Positions 48,495-58,479 of a DNA stretch of 64,000 nucleotides are shown here, one piece after another. Source of the stretch: Kluyvera ascorbata ATCC 33433 (GTDB lineage Bacteria; Pseudomonadota; Gammaproteobacteria; Enterobacterales; Enterobacteriaceae). The notes below the pieces were generated by a model. The model was not told the DNA's origin. It ran no database searches and saw only the letters and a list, made by a program, of their open reading frames with translations. The translations under genes and the position numbers were made by a program. Every line of letters begins with the position of its first letter. Positions within the stretch are counted from its first letter, which is position 1. The DNA is taken from positions 17,308-81,307 of the forward strand of contig NZ_JMPL01000009.1 in assembly GCF_000735365.1 (NCBI RefSeq), in the 5' to 3' direction.

Positions 48495-49426
48495 TTAGCG
48501 CTGATCGGAATCACCGTCAAAAAACAGGACGGTAGCAAAAAGCACCAGCATCACTCCTCCGGTAATTTTGACCGCCGGCATCACCCATCCGTGTTTTCCC
48601 GCGCCGCCAAAAAAGGCGACCGTCCGTTCACGCGCGTAGCGTACGGCGAGCGATAGCCCAAGAATCGACAGGGCGGTACCAAGCGCCATTGTCATTACCG
48701 CTACAATCCCCCAACTGACGATACCGAGCGCGTTGGCAAACATCAGAATCATAATCGCGCCGCTGCACGGCCGGGCACCAATTGCCAGAATTACGCCCAG
48801 CCGCGTTTTCCAATCACTTTCAGCAAGCGTAGCACCTACGCCATGATTTCCGCAGCCGCACTGTTCGTCGTGTTGGTGCAGCGGTTTGAGCGATGAGATA
48901 GCGAGTTTGCGTGGACGCAGGCTTTTCAGCGTCTGATAGATAACAAACAGCCCGAATGCACCAATCATCACCGCGCTGATTTTCTCGACGTACCAGCGGC
49001 TGGTACTGAGATCGCCTGAGGCCAGATTGAAGCCGACGGCCAGAATAAAAACAAAAGAATGGCGCTAATGCCCTGCATCAGACTGCCGATAAACGGCACC
49101 ACGCGCGCGGCCAGAAGGCTCTCTTTGTTGGTGCTGAGATAGGTGGTGACGATAAATTTGCCATGCCCGGGCCCAATGGCATGCAGTACGCCGTAGAAAA
49201 ATGCGCCGGTGAGTAACCAAAGACCGCCGCTGTATTCGTGGTTGTTTAACTGCAGCAGGTACATCACCAGATAACGGTGTAGGGTGATTTGCGTCGCCAG
49301 ACACCACTGGATAAAGGCGTTCCAGTGGGTATGTAAGCTGAACGCGGTGGCGAGCAGAAGCAGCAGTAATAGCCCTGCGGTGGGAATACGCCAGTCACGG
49401 GTAAGACGTTGTGCAATCATCATCAT
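48495..49426 (-). pseudogene. NicO-family nickel/cobalt exporter with a single frameshift
   Basis: Two adjacent frames make one 310-residue protein if one T is added to the TTTT run (minus strand) at 49053-49056; the whole span is then a multiple of three and the junction reads FVFILAVGFNLASGDLSTSR. The N-terminal part has six-helix NicO features with the metal motif HAIGPGHGKFIVTTYL; the C-terminal part has a His/Cys-rich loop (HQHDEQCGCGNHG) and the second motif IGARPCSGAIMIL. Absent between ompX and opgE in E. coli. Either a recent inactivation or a sequence error. Confidence 0.8.
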
Positions 49427-49537
49427 GCTCGTGGTGAGAGGTCTTGAGATGAGTATAGTAATGCAACGTTGGGCGGGTTTGCTATCCGTCTACCTGATTA
49501 AGAGGTAAACGGATAGCCGGCGTGCGACAGGGGGAAG

Positions 49538-51118
49538 TTAGCTTTTGGGATCAAACAGATCCGTTTTCAGCGAATCGTAATCCACTTTTTGTAACTGAAA
49601 GTTGGTGATAAAGACCTTCCCGGCTTTTTGCGACGAGATAAAGCGGTATTTGGGTACGATCTCCTGCGTCTGAATCCCGGTCCACTGGGAGAAGAAGCTC
49701 AGGAAATCGTTGGCAGAACGGCGCGCCTTGATGACGTTGTGCTTTTTATCATCGCTGGATAGCACCATAAACGGCACCTGGAAGTTCTGCTGGTATTTAT
49801 CATCGTGCGCCAGATACTGCACCGCTTTTCCACGCTCTTTAAAAGCCAGACCGTGGTCGGAGAAATAGACCATCGAGAAGCTATCGGTATTCCGGCGCAG
49901 CTGGTCGTAAAGCTGGCTGAGCAGGCTGTCGGTTTGCGTCATGCTGTAGAGATAGCATGATGTCTCTTTGGACTGCACGAACTGGGCATATTTGCCCTGG
50001 GTACGGTCGCAGGCCTGCGGGTGTGAACCCATCAGGTGCAGCACAATCAGCTGTGGCTGGCTGCGGGCGGTAGAAAGTACCTGGGCGGTCATTTTCAGCA
50101 GCGCCTCGTCGCGGGTGTTTTTATCCGCTTCGAAATCACCGCTTTTCAGGAAGTGCACTTCATCGGCGCGTTTGGCGATACTGGCAATGGCGGTATCGTA
50201 CTCGCCAATTTGCCCCTGGTTTGAGAACCACCAGGTCTGGAACCCCGCGCGGTTGGCGAGAGTGACGAAGTTATCCTGATACAGTGGTTTACCGTCGACC
50301 ACGCGGTTCAGAGTCAGCCCCAGCGATTTTTGCGTGGAACCGCTGGCGGCAACGTAGTTGGTGAACAAATTGCCATTGACCGAGCTGGCGAATGGGGTAT
50401 TGTCCCAGTGGCCGCCAAATGCACCCAGCGCGTCACGGCGTGCGCTTTCACCAATCACCACCACATAGGTGTGATATTTCGGCTTCACGGCGAGCACGTT
50501 CCAGGTGTCTTTCATATTGGAAAGCTCAGCCATACGCTGCTGCTCGTCAATGACCTCGTTGTTGTTAACGATAATGTCTTTGACGAAGCGGAAAGCCGGG
50601 TAGCCGCTATCTCTAAGTTTAAATCCCCAACCATCAATCTTGTTTTGAATCGGCTGAACGAAGAAGACGCCGATGCAGAACAGCAGACACAGCGTTTCCA
50701 TCACGCCCCAGCGCCCGATTTCTGTTTCTTTACGACGTACGGCAATCACGCCGAGCACGAAAATAAATAGGCCAACCAGGTAGCTATACCACGGGAAGAT
50801 GGTGAAGATTTCCGTCGACTCTTCGACGTTGGTCGAGTGAAGCGCCAGCAGGGTGTTGAAGTTCGGTGCGCCGTAGGCCTGGCTGAACGGGAAATAGAGT
50901 GCGCCTACCAGAGAATAAACCCCCAGAATGACCTTCTGCGCTTTTGGCAAGGTGCGCCATAGCAGGTGCAGCACGCCGGTAAACGCCACCGCATACAGCA
51001 GGCTAAACGGATAACCTAACGCCAGGTTAATCAGGATCGATTGTAAAAAATAAAATCCCGTCCATGGGCTCAGGGCAAGCCCACGCGCAGCGAGGGTTTC
51101 TTTCAGGGTCAGGTTCAT
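49538..51118 (-). CDS. opgE: OpgE (YbiP), phosphoethanolamine transferase for periplasmic glucans
   Basis: Inner-membrane sulfatase-superfamily enzyme that decorates osmoregulated periplasmic glucans with phosphoethanolamine. It is 526 residues from MNLTLKETLAARG. Four to five N-terminal helices (to about 170) precede the catalytic domain with the nucleophile Thr/Ser region VVIGESARRDALGAFGGHW, metal-site HLMGSHPQACDR and YFSDHGLAFKERG. The motif GESARR differs from the GETSRA of EptA. A TTG three codons upstream is an alternative start; no SD is obvious for either. Confidence 0.93.
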   Translation of the reverse strand: MNLTLKETLAARGLALSPWTGFYFLQSILINLALGYPFSLLYAVAFTGVLHLLWRTLPKAQKVILGVYSLVGALYFPFSQAYGAPNFNTLLALHSTNVEESTEIFTIFPWYSYLVGLFIFVLGVIAVRRKETEIGRWGVMETLCLLFCIGVFFVQPIQNKIDGWGFKLRDSGYPAFRFVKDIIVNNNEVIDEQQRMAELSNMKDTWNVLAVKPKYHTYVVVIGESARRDALGAFGGHWDNTPFASSVNGNLFTNYVAASGSTQKSLGLTLNRVVDGKPLYQDNFVTLANRAGFQTWWFSNQGQIGEYDTAIASIAKRADEVHFLKSGDFEADKNTRDEALLKMTAQVLSTARSQPQLIVLHLMGSHPQACDRTQGKYAQFVQSKETSCYLYSMTQTDSLLSQLYDQLRRNTDSFSMVYFSDHGLAFKERGKAVQYLAHDDKYQQNFQVPFMVLSSDDKKHNVIKARRSANDFLSFFSQWTGIQTQEIVPKYRFISSQKAGKVFITNFQLQKVDYDSLKTDLFDPKS

Positions 51119-51374
51119 AGATAGCAACTATAAAAACGCCATGCGCATCCCCTGGCGTCAAGGGGTATTTATTGGCCAGACAGTGCGAGAAAAGGTGTTG
51201 CAGAGGTCGGGGCTGCAAGAAGATAAAGCGTGTGTATAGTTGGGTCAACTACTCATAACGAATTGTTTTGGGAGGGAGATTGCAAAACCAGAAAATAGTC
51301 GGGGTTTTTGGAGGCAAAAAGCCAGTTTGCCACCGAATTGTGACGGAAAAATGAAGCGGCGATGCGCTCGCCGC

Positions 51375-51500
51375 TTAGCGGGACGGAGTGTCCTGTTGCG
51401 GTTTGTTGTTGAACAGGTCGCAAATCATACCAATCAACATTAACCGGACTTTAAAAGGAGAGTGACTAAACACGCTGATACACCTCTTGAATTCGTTCAT
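51375..51500 (-). CDS. mntS: MntS, small protein of manganese homeostasis
   Basis: A 41-residue protein starting MNEFKRCISVFSHSPFKVRL, almost the same as the 42-residue E. coli MntS (formerly thought to be the RNA RybA). A strong SD (AGGAGG) precedes the ATG. In E. coli MntS is made under low manganese, raises free intracellular Mn and is repressed by MntR. It is divergent from mntR, with an MntR box upstream. It is easily missed because of its size. Confidence 0.95.
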   Translation of the reverse strand: MNEFKRCISVFSHSPFKVRLMLIGMICDLFNNKPQQDTPSR

Positions 51501-51556
51501 GGTTCCTCCTGCGATTTGACTCGTCTTTCCGTGATGAGCGTTTGCATTACGTACAG

Positions 51557-51574
51557 ATATAGCACAGGCTATAT
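51557..51574 (-). promoter_or_regulatory. MntR box upstream of mntS
   Basis: ATATAGCACAGGCTATAT, a dyad matching the MntR operator known from mntH (ATAGCA-AAGGCTAT type). It lies 57 bases upstream of the mntS start, in the mntS-mntR divergent region. Confidence 0.88.
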
Positions 51575-51681
51575 TTTATAGCTATGGCTAAAACGTTAAT
51601 TTTTTGTACTCGGGTCACAATCCATTACAATGGGCTCACTTGATATGACGCGTTCAGGCGTCACACAGATGAGGAAGTGCT

Positions 51682-52155
51682 ATGAGCCGCCGCGCAGGTA
51701 CGCCAACAACAAAAAAAGCGACGCAGCTGGTGAACGTTGAGGAACACGTCGAAGGGTTCCGTCAGGTGCGGGAAGCGCATCGTCGGGAGCTGATTGACGA
51801 CTATGTTGAGCTGATTTCTGATTTGATCCGTGAAGTAGGGGAAGCGCGACAGGTGGACATGGCCGCTCGCCTTGGCGTATCGCAGCCAACGGTCGCCAAA
51901 ATGCTCAAGCGTCTGGCGGGCGTAGGGCTGATTGAACAGATTCCATGGCGCGGGGTGTTTCTGACGCCGGAAGGGGAAAAGCTGGCGCAGGAGAGCCGCG
52001 AGCGTCATCAGGTGGTGGAAAACTTTCTGCTGGTGCTGGGCGTCAGCGCCGATACTGCCCGTCGTGACGCGGAGGGCATTGAGCATCACGTCAGCGAAGA
52101 GACGCTCGATATGTTCCGTCAGTTTACTCAGAAGCACGGGCAACACGCTGAATGA
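51682..52155 (+). CDS. mntR: MntR, manganese-responsive DtxR-family regulator
   Basis: Mn2+-activated repressor of mntH and mntS and activator of mntP. It is 157 residues. The N-terminal winged helix contains [25 protein letters not shown] (about 58-83); the dimerisation/metal domain has [33 protein letters not shown] with the conserved His/Glu/Asp ligands. It lacks the SH3 domain, as MntR does. Its stop overlaps the ybiR start (ATGA). Confidence 0.96.
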   Translation: MSRRAGTPTTKKATQLVNVEEHVEGFRQVREAHRRELIDDYVELISDLIREVGEARQVDMAARLGVSQPTVAKMLKRLAGVGLIEQIPWRGVFLTPEGEKLAQESRERHQVVENFLLVLGVSADTARRDAEGIEHHVSEETLDMFRQFTQKHGQHAE

Positions 52156-53264
52156 ACCTCCCTTTTATACGGTCGCTGGCCCGCGACCGTTTTTTGCACC
52201 TGCTGATTATCGTCGGCGTTCTGCTGAGCTTTTTCGTTCCCTTCATGCCGTCAAGCTGGCCTGCGGCGATTGACTGGCACACCATCATTACCCTGAGCGG
52301 CCTGATGCTGCTTACCAAAGGGGTAGAGCAGAGCGGCTATTTTGATGTCCTTGGGCGCAAAATGGCGCGCCGCTTTGCCACCGAGCGGCAGCTAGCGCTG
52401 TTTATGGTGCTGGCGGCAGCGCTGCTCTCAACGTTTCTGACCAACGACGTGGCGCTGTTTATCGTGGTGCCGCTGACCTTAACGCTAAAAAAATGGTGCG
52501 CGTTGCCGATTAACCGGCTGATTATTTTCGAGGCGCTGGCGGTCAACGCCGGGTCGCTGTTAACGCCTATCGGCAACCCGCAGAACATCTTGCTATGGGG
52601 GCGCTCGGGCCTCTCATTTCCGGCGTTTACCCTGCAAATGTTGCCGTTGGCGCTGGCGATGATGGTCACGCTGCTGGTGCTGTGTTGGTTTTGCTTTCCG
52701 GCGAAAAAGTTACAGTTTCAAAGCAGTGATATCACGCCGTCCTGGCAGCCGCGTCTGGTGTGGAGCTGTCTGGGGTTCTACCTCGTCTTTCTCACCGCGC
52801 TCGAGATGAAGCAGGAGCTTTGGGGCCTGGTGATTGTGGCCGTTGGTTTTTTGCTGCTGGCAAGGCGCGTGGTTTTCGGCGTGGACTGGACGCTGCTGCT
52901 GGTGTTTATGGCGATGTTTATCGATGTCCATTTGCTTACCCAGCTTCCGGCGCTGCATCAGGTATTAAGTGGGGTGAGTGGGCTCTCTGACGCGCCATTG
53001 TGGCTGACGGCGATTGGGCTTTCGCAGGTCATCAGTAACGTTCCATCGACCATTCTCCTGCTCAACTACGTGCCGCCGTCGCTGCTGCTGGCATGGGCGG
53101 TAAACGTGGGGGGCTTCGGGTTGCTGCCCGGCTCGCTGGCAAACCTGATTGCCCTGCGCATGGCGGCGGACCGACGTATCTGGTGGCGCTTTCATCTGTA
53201 CTCTATTCCGATGCTGCTGTGGGCAGCGGCGGTGGGGTACGGGCTGCTGTTGATCCTCCGCTGA
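52152..53264 (+). CDS. ybiR: YbiR, putative inner-membrane transporter (ArsB/NhaD-like ion transporter superfamily)
   Basis: A 370-residue polytopic membrane protein with about ten hydrophobic helices. The internally repeated motifs [19 protein letters not shown] and [16 protein letters not shown], with Asn/Asp-Val cores, are typical of the ArsB/citrate-type ion transporter superfamily. Translation is coupled to mntR by a 4-base overlap, as in E. coli, which hints at a link to metal ion balance; no substrate is known. Confidence 0.92.
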   Translation: MNLPFIRSLARDRFLHLLIIVGVLLSFFVPFMPSSWPAAIDWHTIITLSGLMLLTKGVEQSGYFDVLGRKMARRFATERQLALFMVLAAALLSTFLTNDVALFIVVPLTLTLKKWCALPINRLIIFEALAVNAGSLLTPIGNPQNILLWGRSGLSFPAFTLQMLPLALAMMVTLLVLCWFCFPAKKLQFQSSDITPSWQPRLVWSCLGFYLVFLTALEMKQELWGLVIVAVGFLLLARRVVFGVDWTLLLVFMAMFIDVHLLTQLPALHQVLSGVSGLSDAPLWLTAIGLSQVISNVPSTILLLNYVPPSLLLAWAVNVGGFGLLPGSLANLIALRMAADRRIWWRFHLYSIPMLLWAAAVGYGLLLILR

Positions 53265-53270
53265 TCTTTC

Positions 53271-53297
53271 TCCCGGCGGCGCTACGCTTGGCCGGGA
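53271..53297. repeat. REP element after ybiR
   Basis: TCCCGGCGGCGCTACGCTTG followed by GCCGGGA, a single REP head of the type seen at 3243 and 17400. Confidence 0.8.
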
Positions 53298-53361
53298 AAA
53301 ACCCTCTCCGACTCACAAAAAACGATCTTCAGGCTTGCGTACTTTTTCGTCTTTGCGTTAT

Positions 53362-53394
53362 ATGACTAGTCATGAAATTTAAATGACTAGTCAT
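53362..53394. promoter_or_regulatory. Tandem palindromic operators upstream of the GH1 gene
   Basis: Two identical perfect palindromes ATGACTAGTCAT at 53362-53373 and 53383-53394, centres exactly 21 bases (two helical turns) apart, ending 14 bases before the GH1 start. Likely binding sites for the GntR-family regulator encoded downstream (54801). Confidence 0.85.
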
Positions 53395-53408
53395 ATAGGA
53401 GCCGAACC

Positions 53409-54785
53409 ATGAAACCATCACTGCCCGCCAACTTCCTCTGGGGCAACTCTGTTTCCAGCATGCAGACCGAAGGCGCCTGGAATGAAGGCGGCAAGGGGAT
53501 GTCGGTCTACGATATTCGCGAACCGAAAGAGTTCGCCTCTGACTGGAAGGTGGCGACAGATTCTTATCATCGCTATGAAGAAGATTTTGATTTAATGAAA
53601 GACCTGGGCATGAACTGTTACCGCTTCCAGATTGCCTGGAGCCGCGTATGCCCAACCGGCGACGGTGAGTTCAACGAAGAGGGCATTGCTTTTTACGACC
53701 GTTTTATCGATGCGCTGATCGAACGCGGCATTGAGCCCATGATCTGCCTGTACCATTTCGATATGCCGCTGGCGATGGCGGAAAAATATAACGGCTTTAC
53801 CGACCGTCGCGTGATGGAAGCGTTTATCCGCTACGGTAAGAAAGTGATCGACTGCTTTGGCGACAAGGTGACCTGGTGGCTGACATTTAACGAGCAGAAT
53901 CTCTACCACATGCCGGAAACGTTCCTGATCTCCGGCTATATGCGCGGCGACAAAACCCTGCGCGAGCTTTATGAAATTCAGCACCACGTGATGATGGCCC
54001 ACGCTCACCTCACGAACTACCTGCACGACACCAAACCGGGCAAGTTGATGGGCGGGATGCTGGCGCACGCCCAGGTTTACCCGGCCACCTGCAAGCCACG
54101 CGATGTCTTCTGCGCTCAGCAGCTTGATGAGTTCTTCAACCAGAACCTGCTGCGCGCCTTTGCGGGCGAGGGCTACAGCCCGGAAGTCATGCACTTCGTT
54201 AAACAGTCCGGCTTTGACGACATCTATCGTGAGGAAGATTTGGCGGTGCTGGCGACCATGAAAAACGACTACATGGCCTTTAGCTACTATGCCAGCCGCA
54301 CGCTCAACAGCGACGCTATCCCGGAAGGCACGGCGGTGAACAACTATATGCTGTTTGGCGACACGCCGAACCCGTATCTGAAAGCCACTGAGTGGAACTG
54401 GCAGATAGACCCGCTCGGTTTTCGCAGTATCATTACGCGCTATTACAATGACTGGCGTCTGCCGGTGTTCCCGATTGAGAACGGCATTGGGGTGATCGAA
54501 TCCTGGGATGGTGAAAACATCATCGAGGATGACTATCGCATTGCCTATCATCGCGACCATATCAACGCCATGAAAGCGTCGATGTTTGAAGATGGCGCAG
54601 AGGTCATTGGCTATCTCGGCTGGGGGCTGATTGATATTCTTAGCTCGCAGGGTGATATGCGTAAACGTTACGGTGTGGTCTACGTCAACCGTGAAAACCA
54701 TGATTTGAAAGACCTGAAGCGTGTACCGAAGAAAAGCTATGAATGGCTGAAAAAAGCGATTCATAGCAACGGCGAAGAGATGTAA
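53409..54785 (+). CDS. GH1 family 6-phospho-beta-glucosidase
   Basis: Cytoplasmic glycosidase of 458 residues that should split phosphorylated beta-glucosides. The acid/base Glu162 is in TWWLTFNEQN and the nucleophile Glu357 in FPIENGIG, both GH1 signatures. The C-terminal SSQGDMRKRYGVVYVN has the Ser/Lys/Tyr set that binds the 6-phosphate in BglA/BglB-type enzymes. No PTS permease lies next to it, so substrate entry must use a transporter elsewhere. SD AGGAG overlaps the end of the operator region. Not present at this place in E. coli. Followed 15 bases later by its probable regulator. Confidence 0.92.
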   Translation: MKPSLPANFLWGNSVSSMQTEGAWNEGGKGMSVYDIREPKEFASDWKVATDSYHRYEEDFDLMKDLGMNCYRFQIAWSRVCPTGDGEFNEEGIAFYDRFIDALIERGIEPMICLYHFDMPLAMAEKYNGFTDRRVMEAFIRYGKKVIDCFGDKVTWWLTFNEQNLYHMPETFLISGYMRGDKTLRELYEIQHHVMMAHAHLTNYLHDTKPGKLMGGMLAHAQVYPATCKPRDVFCAQQLDEFFNQNLLRAFAGEGYSPEVMHFVKQSGFDDIYREEDLAVLATMKNDYMAFSYYASRTLNSDAIPEGTAVNNYMLFGDTPNPYLKATEWNWQIDPLGFRSIITRYYNDWRLPVFPIENGIGVIESWDGENIIEDDYRIAYHRDHINAMKASMFEDGAEVIGYLGWGLIDILSSQGDMRKRYGVVYVNRENHDLKDLKRVPKKSYEWLKKAIHSNGEEM

Positions 54786-54800
54786 CAACGGGAGTGGGTA

Positions 54801-55517
54801 ATGGCGGCGAAATACATCGCGATAGCGCGGGAAATTAAAAAACGGATTATCAGTCGGCAGTATTCTGCCTCTGAACCATTACCCGATCAGTTTGCGCTGG
54901 CGGCGGAGTTTGGTACCAGCCGGATGACGATACAGCAGGCCATGCGCCAGCTGATCGTCGAAGGGCTGGTGTATACCCGCCAGGGGCAGGGCACGTTTGT
55001 GCGTAAGAATTTCCTGCAACTCTCCCAGTGGGACGTTCCCGGAACCGACTACTCCGGAGCGACGGAAACCTGGGAACATCTTGGCACCGTGGAAAGCCAG
55101 GTGATTCGCTTTGAACTGCGCTTCCCTACGGAAAAAGAGCAGGCTTCACTGCTGATTAACGCCGATGCGCCGGTCTATGATTTTGTGCGCCTGCGTCTGC
55201 TCAACGGCGAACCGCTGTCGCTTGATATCACCGTGATGCCGGTGTCGCTGGTGCCGGGGTTAAGCAAAACGCACCTTGAAAGTTCGGTGTTTCGCTATGT
55301 GCAGGAAAATCTGGGCCTGAAGATGATGGGATCGTATCGGGTGGTGCGGGCGATTAAACCCGACGCGCTCGATCAGCAGCATTTAAGCTGTGAACCCGGC
55401 GACCCGGTGCTGGAAGTGGAGCAGGTTATCTATCTGGATGACGGCACGCCGCTGGAGTACGCGCACTGCCACTATCGCTACGACCATGGCGGCATCGTGA
55501 TAGTCAATAATGGATAA
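54801..55517 (+). CDS. GntR/HutC-family (UTRA domain) transcriptional regulator
   Basis: A 238-residue regulator. The N-terminal winged helix (about 5-70) has DQFALAAEFGTSRMTIQQAMRQLIVEGLVYTRQGQGTFV, and residues ~90-235 form the UTRA sugar-phosphate-binding domain (YDFVRLRLLNGEPLSLDITVMP, YDHGGIVIV). It lies 15 bases after the GH1 gene and is probably co-transcribed; the twin palindromes before that gene are its likely operators. The ligand would be a phosphorylated beta-glucoside or its product. No symbol can be assigned. Confidence 0.92.
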   Translation: MAAKYIAIAREIKKRIISRQYSASEPLPDQFALAAEFGTSRMTIQQAMRQLIVEGLVYTRQGQGTFVRKNFLQLSQWDVPGTDYSGATETWEHLGTVESQVIRFELRFPTEKEQASLLINADAPVYDFVRLRLLNGEPLSLDITVMPVSLVPGLSKTHLESSVFRYVQENLGLKMMGSYRVVRAIKPDALDQQHLSCEPGDPVLEVEQVIYLDDGTPLEYAHCHYRYDHGGIVIVNNG

Positions 55518-55551
55518 AAAAATGGCGGGTGATTAACCCGCCATTTTTGTT
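55517..55551. terminator. Terminator between the GntR gene and ldtB
   Basis: AAAAATGGCGGGT / ACCCGCCATTTTTGTTTTG: GC-rich stem with A-run and T-run, usable for the plus-strand unit; a REP element follows before ldtB. Confidence 0.9.
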
Positions 55552-55572
55552 TTGTCGCCCGAACGATGTTCG

Positions 55573-55604
55573 TGTAGGCCCGGTAAGCGAAGCGCCACCG
55601 GGCA
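55573..55604. repeat. REP element between the GntR gene and ldtB
   Basis: GTAGGCCCGGTAAGCGAAGC followed by GCCACCGGGC, the same type as at 44689. Confidence 0.85.
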
Positions 55605-55615
55605 ATGTCAGGCAA

Positions 55616-56536
55616 TTAGTTCAGACGAACCGGCATACCGGAACGGTTTTTAACCGCCTGGTCAACGATGCTCTGGTCAACGTCAGGCTGGCTGGTCACG
55701 CTCTGCACGGCTTTAGTCAGCACAACCGGTACGGTTTCGCCACCTTCAAACTGCGCTTCGGTGGTGGACAGCGGGTTGTGAACTTCCATGAAGCGGCTGC
55801 CATCTGGTTCGGTCGTCACTTTCACAGGCTCATCAATGAACTGTACGCGCGTACCGACTGGCACGTTCTGGAACAGGAATTTGATGTCTTCGTTACGCAG
55901 ACGCACGCAGCCGTGGCTCACTCGCAGGCCGATACCGAAGTTAGCGTTGGTGCCGTGGATGGCGTACAGACGGCCGATATACAGCGCGTACAGACCCATC
56001 GGGTTATCCGGGCCAGCAGGAACGACGGCTGGCAGCGGGTTACCGGCTGCGGCATATTCGGCGTGCATTTTCGCCGTTGGGGTCCAGGTTGGGCCCGCTT
56101 TCTTACGTTCTACTTTGGTGGTCCAGCTGATAGGCGTATCTTTGCCCAACTGGCCGATACCGATTGGCAGCACGATCACGGTGTTGGTGCCTTTCGGATA
56201 GTAGTACAGACGCATTTCTGCGCTGTTAATGACGATACCTTCATGCACGGTGTCCGGCAGGATCAGCTGCTGAGGGATGTTCAGCACGCTACCGCCTTTC
56301 GGCAGGTAGGTATCCACGCCAGGGTTAGCTTCCAGCATGTTAGACAGACCCATCTGGTACTGGGCCGCGAAGTATTCCAGCGGTTGCTTATTGTCTTCAG
56401 GGATCGTGATGACCTGATTCTGACCGACAATGCGGCTCCCATCGGTTGGCAGCGGATACGTAACCGCCGATGCCGTATTACAGAAGCCTACGACAGCAAG
56501 CGCCGCAGCGAAAAGCGTAGTTAATTTCATGTTCAT
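55616..56536 (-). CDS. ldtB: LdtB (YbiS), L,D-transpeptidase linking Braun lipoprotein to peptidoglycan
   Basis: Periplasmic enzyme that attaches Lpp to peptidoglycan. The start [18 protein letters not shown] gives 306 residues, the E. coli length, with a signal peptide cut after ASA. A LysM-like segment ([21 protein letters not shown]) precedes the YkuD domain; catalytic residues are in [25 protein letters not shown] (His and Cys). The frame remains open 38 codons upstream, but without support for coding. Confidence 0.96.
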   Translation of the reverse strand: MNMKLTTLFAAALAVVGFCNTASAVTYPLPTDGSRIVGQNQVITIPEDNKQPLEYFAAQYQMGLSNMLEANPGVDTYLPKGGSVLNIPQQLILPDTVHEGIVINSAEMRLYYYPKGTNTVIVLPIGIGQLGKDTPISWTTKVERKKAGPTWTPTAKMHAEYAAAGNPLPAVVPAGPDNPMGLYALYIGRLYAIHGTNANFGIGLRVSHGCVRLRNEDIKFLFQNVPVGTRVQFIDEPVKVTTEPDGSRFMEVHNPLSTTEAQFEGGETVPVVLTKAVQSVTSQPDVDQSIVDQAVKNRSGMPVRLN

Positions 56537-56754
56537 GTTGTGCGAGGTATCAGTGCCATTACAGCGGTTGTTTGAGAATTCAGACTGTTGGTAGGAGCGC
56601 ATTATATGTGCATTCCTTGTCGCAGGGAATTCGGATGTGTACGAAATCACATTTTTTTCACTTGAGTTACAGTTTAGTCACTGGCGAAGGCGGGCGCTTT
56701 TTATTCTCAATTGTGGCAGAATAGGCGGTTTGTCACATTCTTCAGGATACTCCC

Positions 56755-58350
56755 GTGTTAGTTACTAGCAACGTTACCATGCAGTTTGGCAGTAAGCCGC
56801 TGTTCGAAAACATCTCCGTCAAATTTGGCGGCGGCAACCGTTACGGCCTGATTGGCGCAAACGGGAGCGGCAAATCTACCTTTATGAAAATCCTCGGCGG
56901 CGATTTAGAGCCGACGCTGGGCAACGTTTCCCTCGATCCGAACGAACGCATCGGTAAGCTGCGTCAGGATCAGTTCGCCTTCGAAGAGTATTCCGTACTC
57001 GACACCGTTATTATGGGTCACGGCGAACTGTGGGAAGTGAAACAAGAGCGCGACCGCATCTACGGTCTGGCGGAAATGAGCGAAGAAGACGGCTACAAAG
57101 TGGCCGACCTCGAAGTGCTTTACGGAGAAATGGACGGTTACTCCGCGGAATCACGCGCCGGTGAACTGCTGCTGGGCGTGGGTATTCCGCTGGAGCAGCA
57201 CTACGGTCTGATGAGCGAAGTCGCGCCAGGCTGGAAACTGCGTGTGCTGTTGGCGCAGGCGCTGTTCTCTAACCCAGACATCCTGCTGCTCGACGAACCA
57301 ACGAACAACCTGGACATCGATACCATCCGCTGGCTGGAGCAGACGCTGAACGAACGCGACAGCACCATGATCATCATTTCGCACGACCGTCACTTCCTGA
57401 ACATGGTCTGCACCCACATGGCTGACCTCGACTACGGTGAACTGCGCGTGTACGCCGGTAACTACGACGAGTACATGACTGCGGCGACCCAGGCACGTGA
57501 GCGTCTGCTGGCCGACAACGCCAAGAAAAAAGCGCAGATTGCTGACCTGCAATCCTTCGTTAGCCGCTTTAGCGCCAACGCTTCTAAATCTCGTCAGGCG
57601 ACCTCTCGTGCCCGTCAGATTGACAAAATCAAGCTCGACGAAGTGAAAGCCTCCAGCCGTCAGAACCCGTTCATCCGTTTCGAACAGGAGAAAAAACTGT
57701 TCCGTAACGCGCTGGAAGTCGAAGCGCTGAGCAAAGGCTTTGATAACGGCCCGCTGTTTAAAAACTTCAACCTGATGATGGAAGTCGGCGAGAAGATTGC
57801 CATTATCGGTGCCAACGGCGTGGGTAAATCCACCATGCTGAAAACTCTGGTGGGCGAACTGACACCGGATAGCGGTACCGTGAAATGGTCCGAGAACGCT
57901 AGCATTGGTTACTACGCGCAGGATCATGCCGAAGATTTCGATAACGATCTGTCGGTGTTTGACTGGATGAGCCAGTGGAAACAGGAAGGCGACGACGAGC
58001 AGGTGGTACGTGGCTTCCTTGGCCGTCTGCTGTTCAGCCAGGACGATATCAAAAAGCCTGCGAAGGTGCTCTCCGGTGGTGAGAAAGGCCGTATGCTGTT
58101 CGGTAAGCTGATGATGCAGAAACCAAACATTCTGGTGATGGATGAACCAACCAACCACCTGGATATGGAATCTATCGAATCACTGAACATGGCGCTGGAA
58201 ATGTATCAGGGCACCCTGATCTTCGTTTCCCACGACCGTGAGTTTGTCAGCTCACTGGCGACCCGCGTGATTGAAATTACCCCAGAGCGCGTGGTGGACT
58301 TCAGCGGCAACTACGAAGATTACCTGCGCAGCAAAGGTATCGACGGTTAA
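56755..58350 (+). CDS. ybiT: YbiT, ABC-F family ATPase
   Basis: Ribosome-associated ABC-F protein of 531 residues with two ATPase domains and no membrane part. Domain 1: Walker [10 protein letters not shown], Walker [13 protein letters not shown]; linker with basic helices ([31 protein letters not shown]); domain 2: [34 protein letters not shown]. Starts at GTG with SD AGGATA, giving [12 protein letters not shown] as in E. coli YbiT. Role in translation is inferred from the family. Confidence 0.96.
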   Translation: MLVTSNVTMQFGSKPLFENISVKFGGGNRYGLIGANGSGKSTFMKILGGDLEPTLGNVSLDPNERIGKLRQDQFAFEEYSVLDTVIMGHGELWEVKQERDRIYGLAEMSEEDGYKVADLEVLYGEMDGYSAESRAGELLLGVGIPLEQHYGLMSEVAPGWKLRVLLAQALFSNPDILLLDEPTNNLDIDTIRWLEQTLNERDSTMIIISHDRHFLNMVCTHMADLDYGELRVYAGNYDEYMTAATQARERLLADNAKKKAQIADLQSFVSRFSANASKSRQATSRARQIDKIKLDEVKASSRQNPFIRFEQEKKLFRNALEVEALSKGFDNGPLFKNFNLMMEVGEKIAIIGANGVGKSTMLKTLVGELTPDSGTVKWSENASIGYYAQDHAEDFDNDLSVFDWMSQWKQEGDDEQVVRGFLGRLLFSQDDIKKPAKVLSGGEKGRMLFGKLMMQKPNILVMDEPTNHLDMESIESLNMALEMYQGTLIFVSHDREFVSSLATRVIEITPERVVDFSGNYEDYLRSKGIDG

Positions 58351-58361
58351 TCCCGTATCGC

Positions 58362-58395
58362 ATCCCGATGGCGCGAGTGCCATCGGGAGTTTTTG
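58362..58395 (+). terminator. Rho-independent terminator of ybiT
   Basis: Stem CCCGATGGC / GCCATCGGG, then AGTTTTTGG, 13 bases past the stop. Confidence 0.9.
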
Positions 58396-58479
58396 GCGAC
58401 ATAACTGCTAACAAACAATTCATCAACAATCTCTCGAAACCCCCGCCACACCATAATTCCTGCACAATTTTATGAAGAA

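Noticed and set aside
53592-54788. 398-codon minus-strand open frame over the GH1 gene
   Set aside because: Antisense shadow; the plus frame carries both catalytic glutamates and a complete GH1 protein.
57151-58158. 335-codon minus-strand open frame over ybiT
   Set aside because: Antisense shadow of a highly conserved ABC-F gene; His/Gln/Phe-rich composition typical of such shadows.
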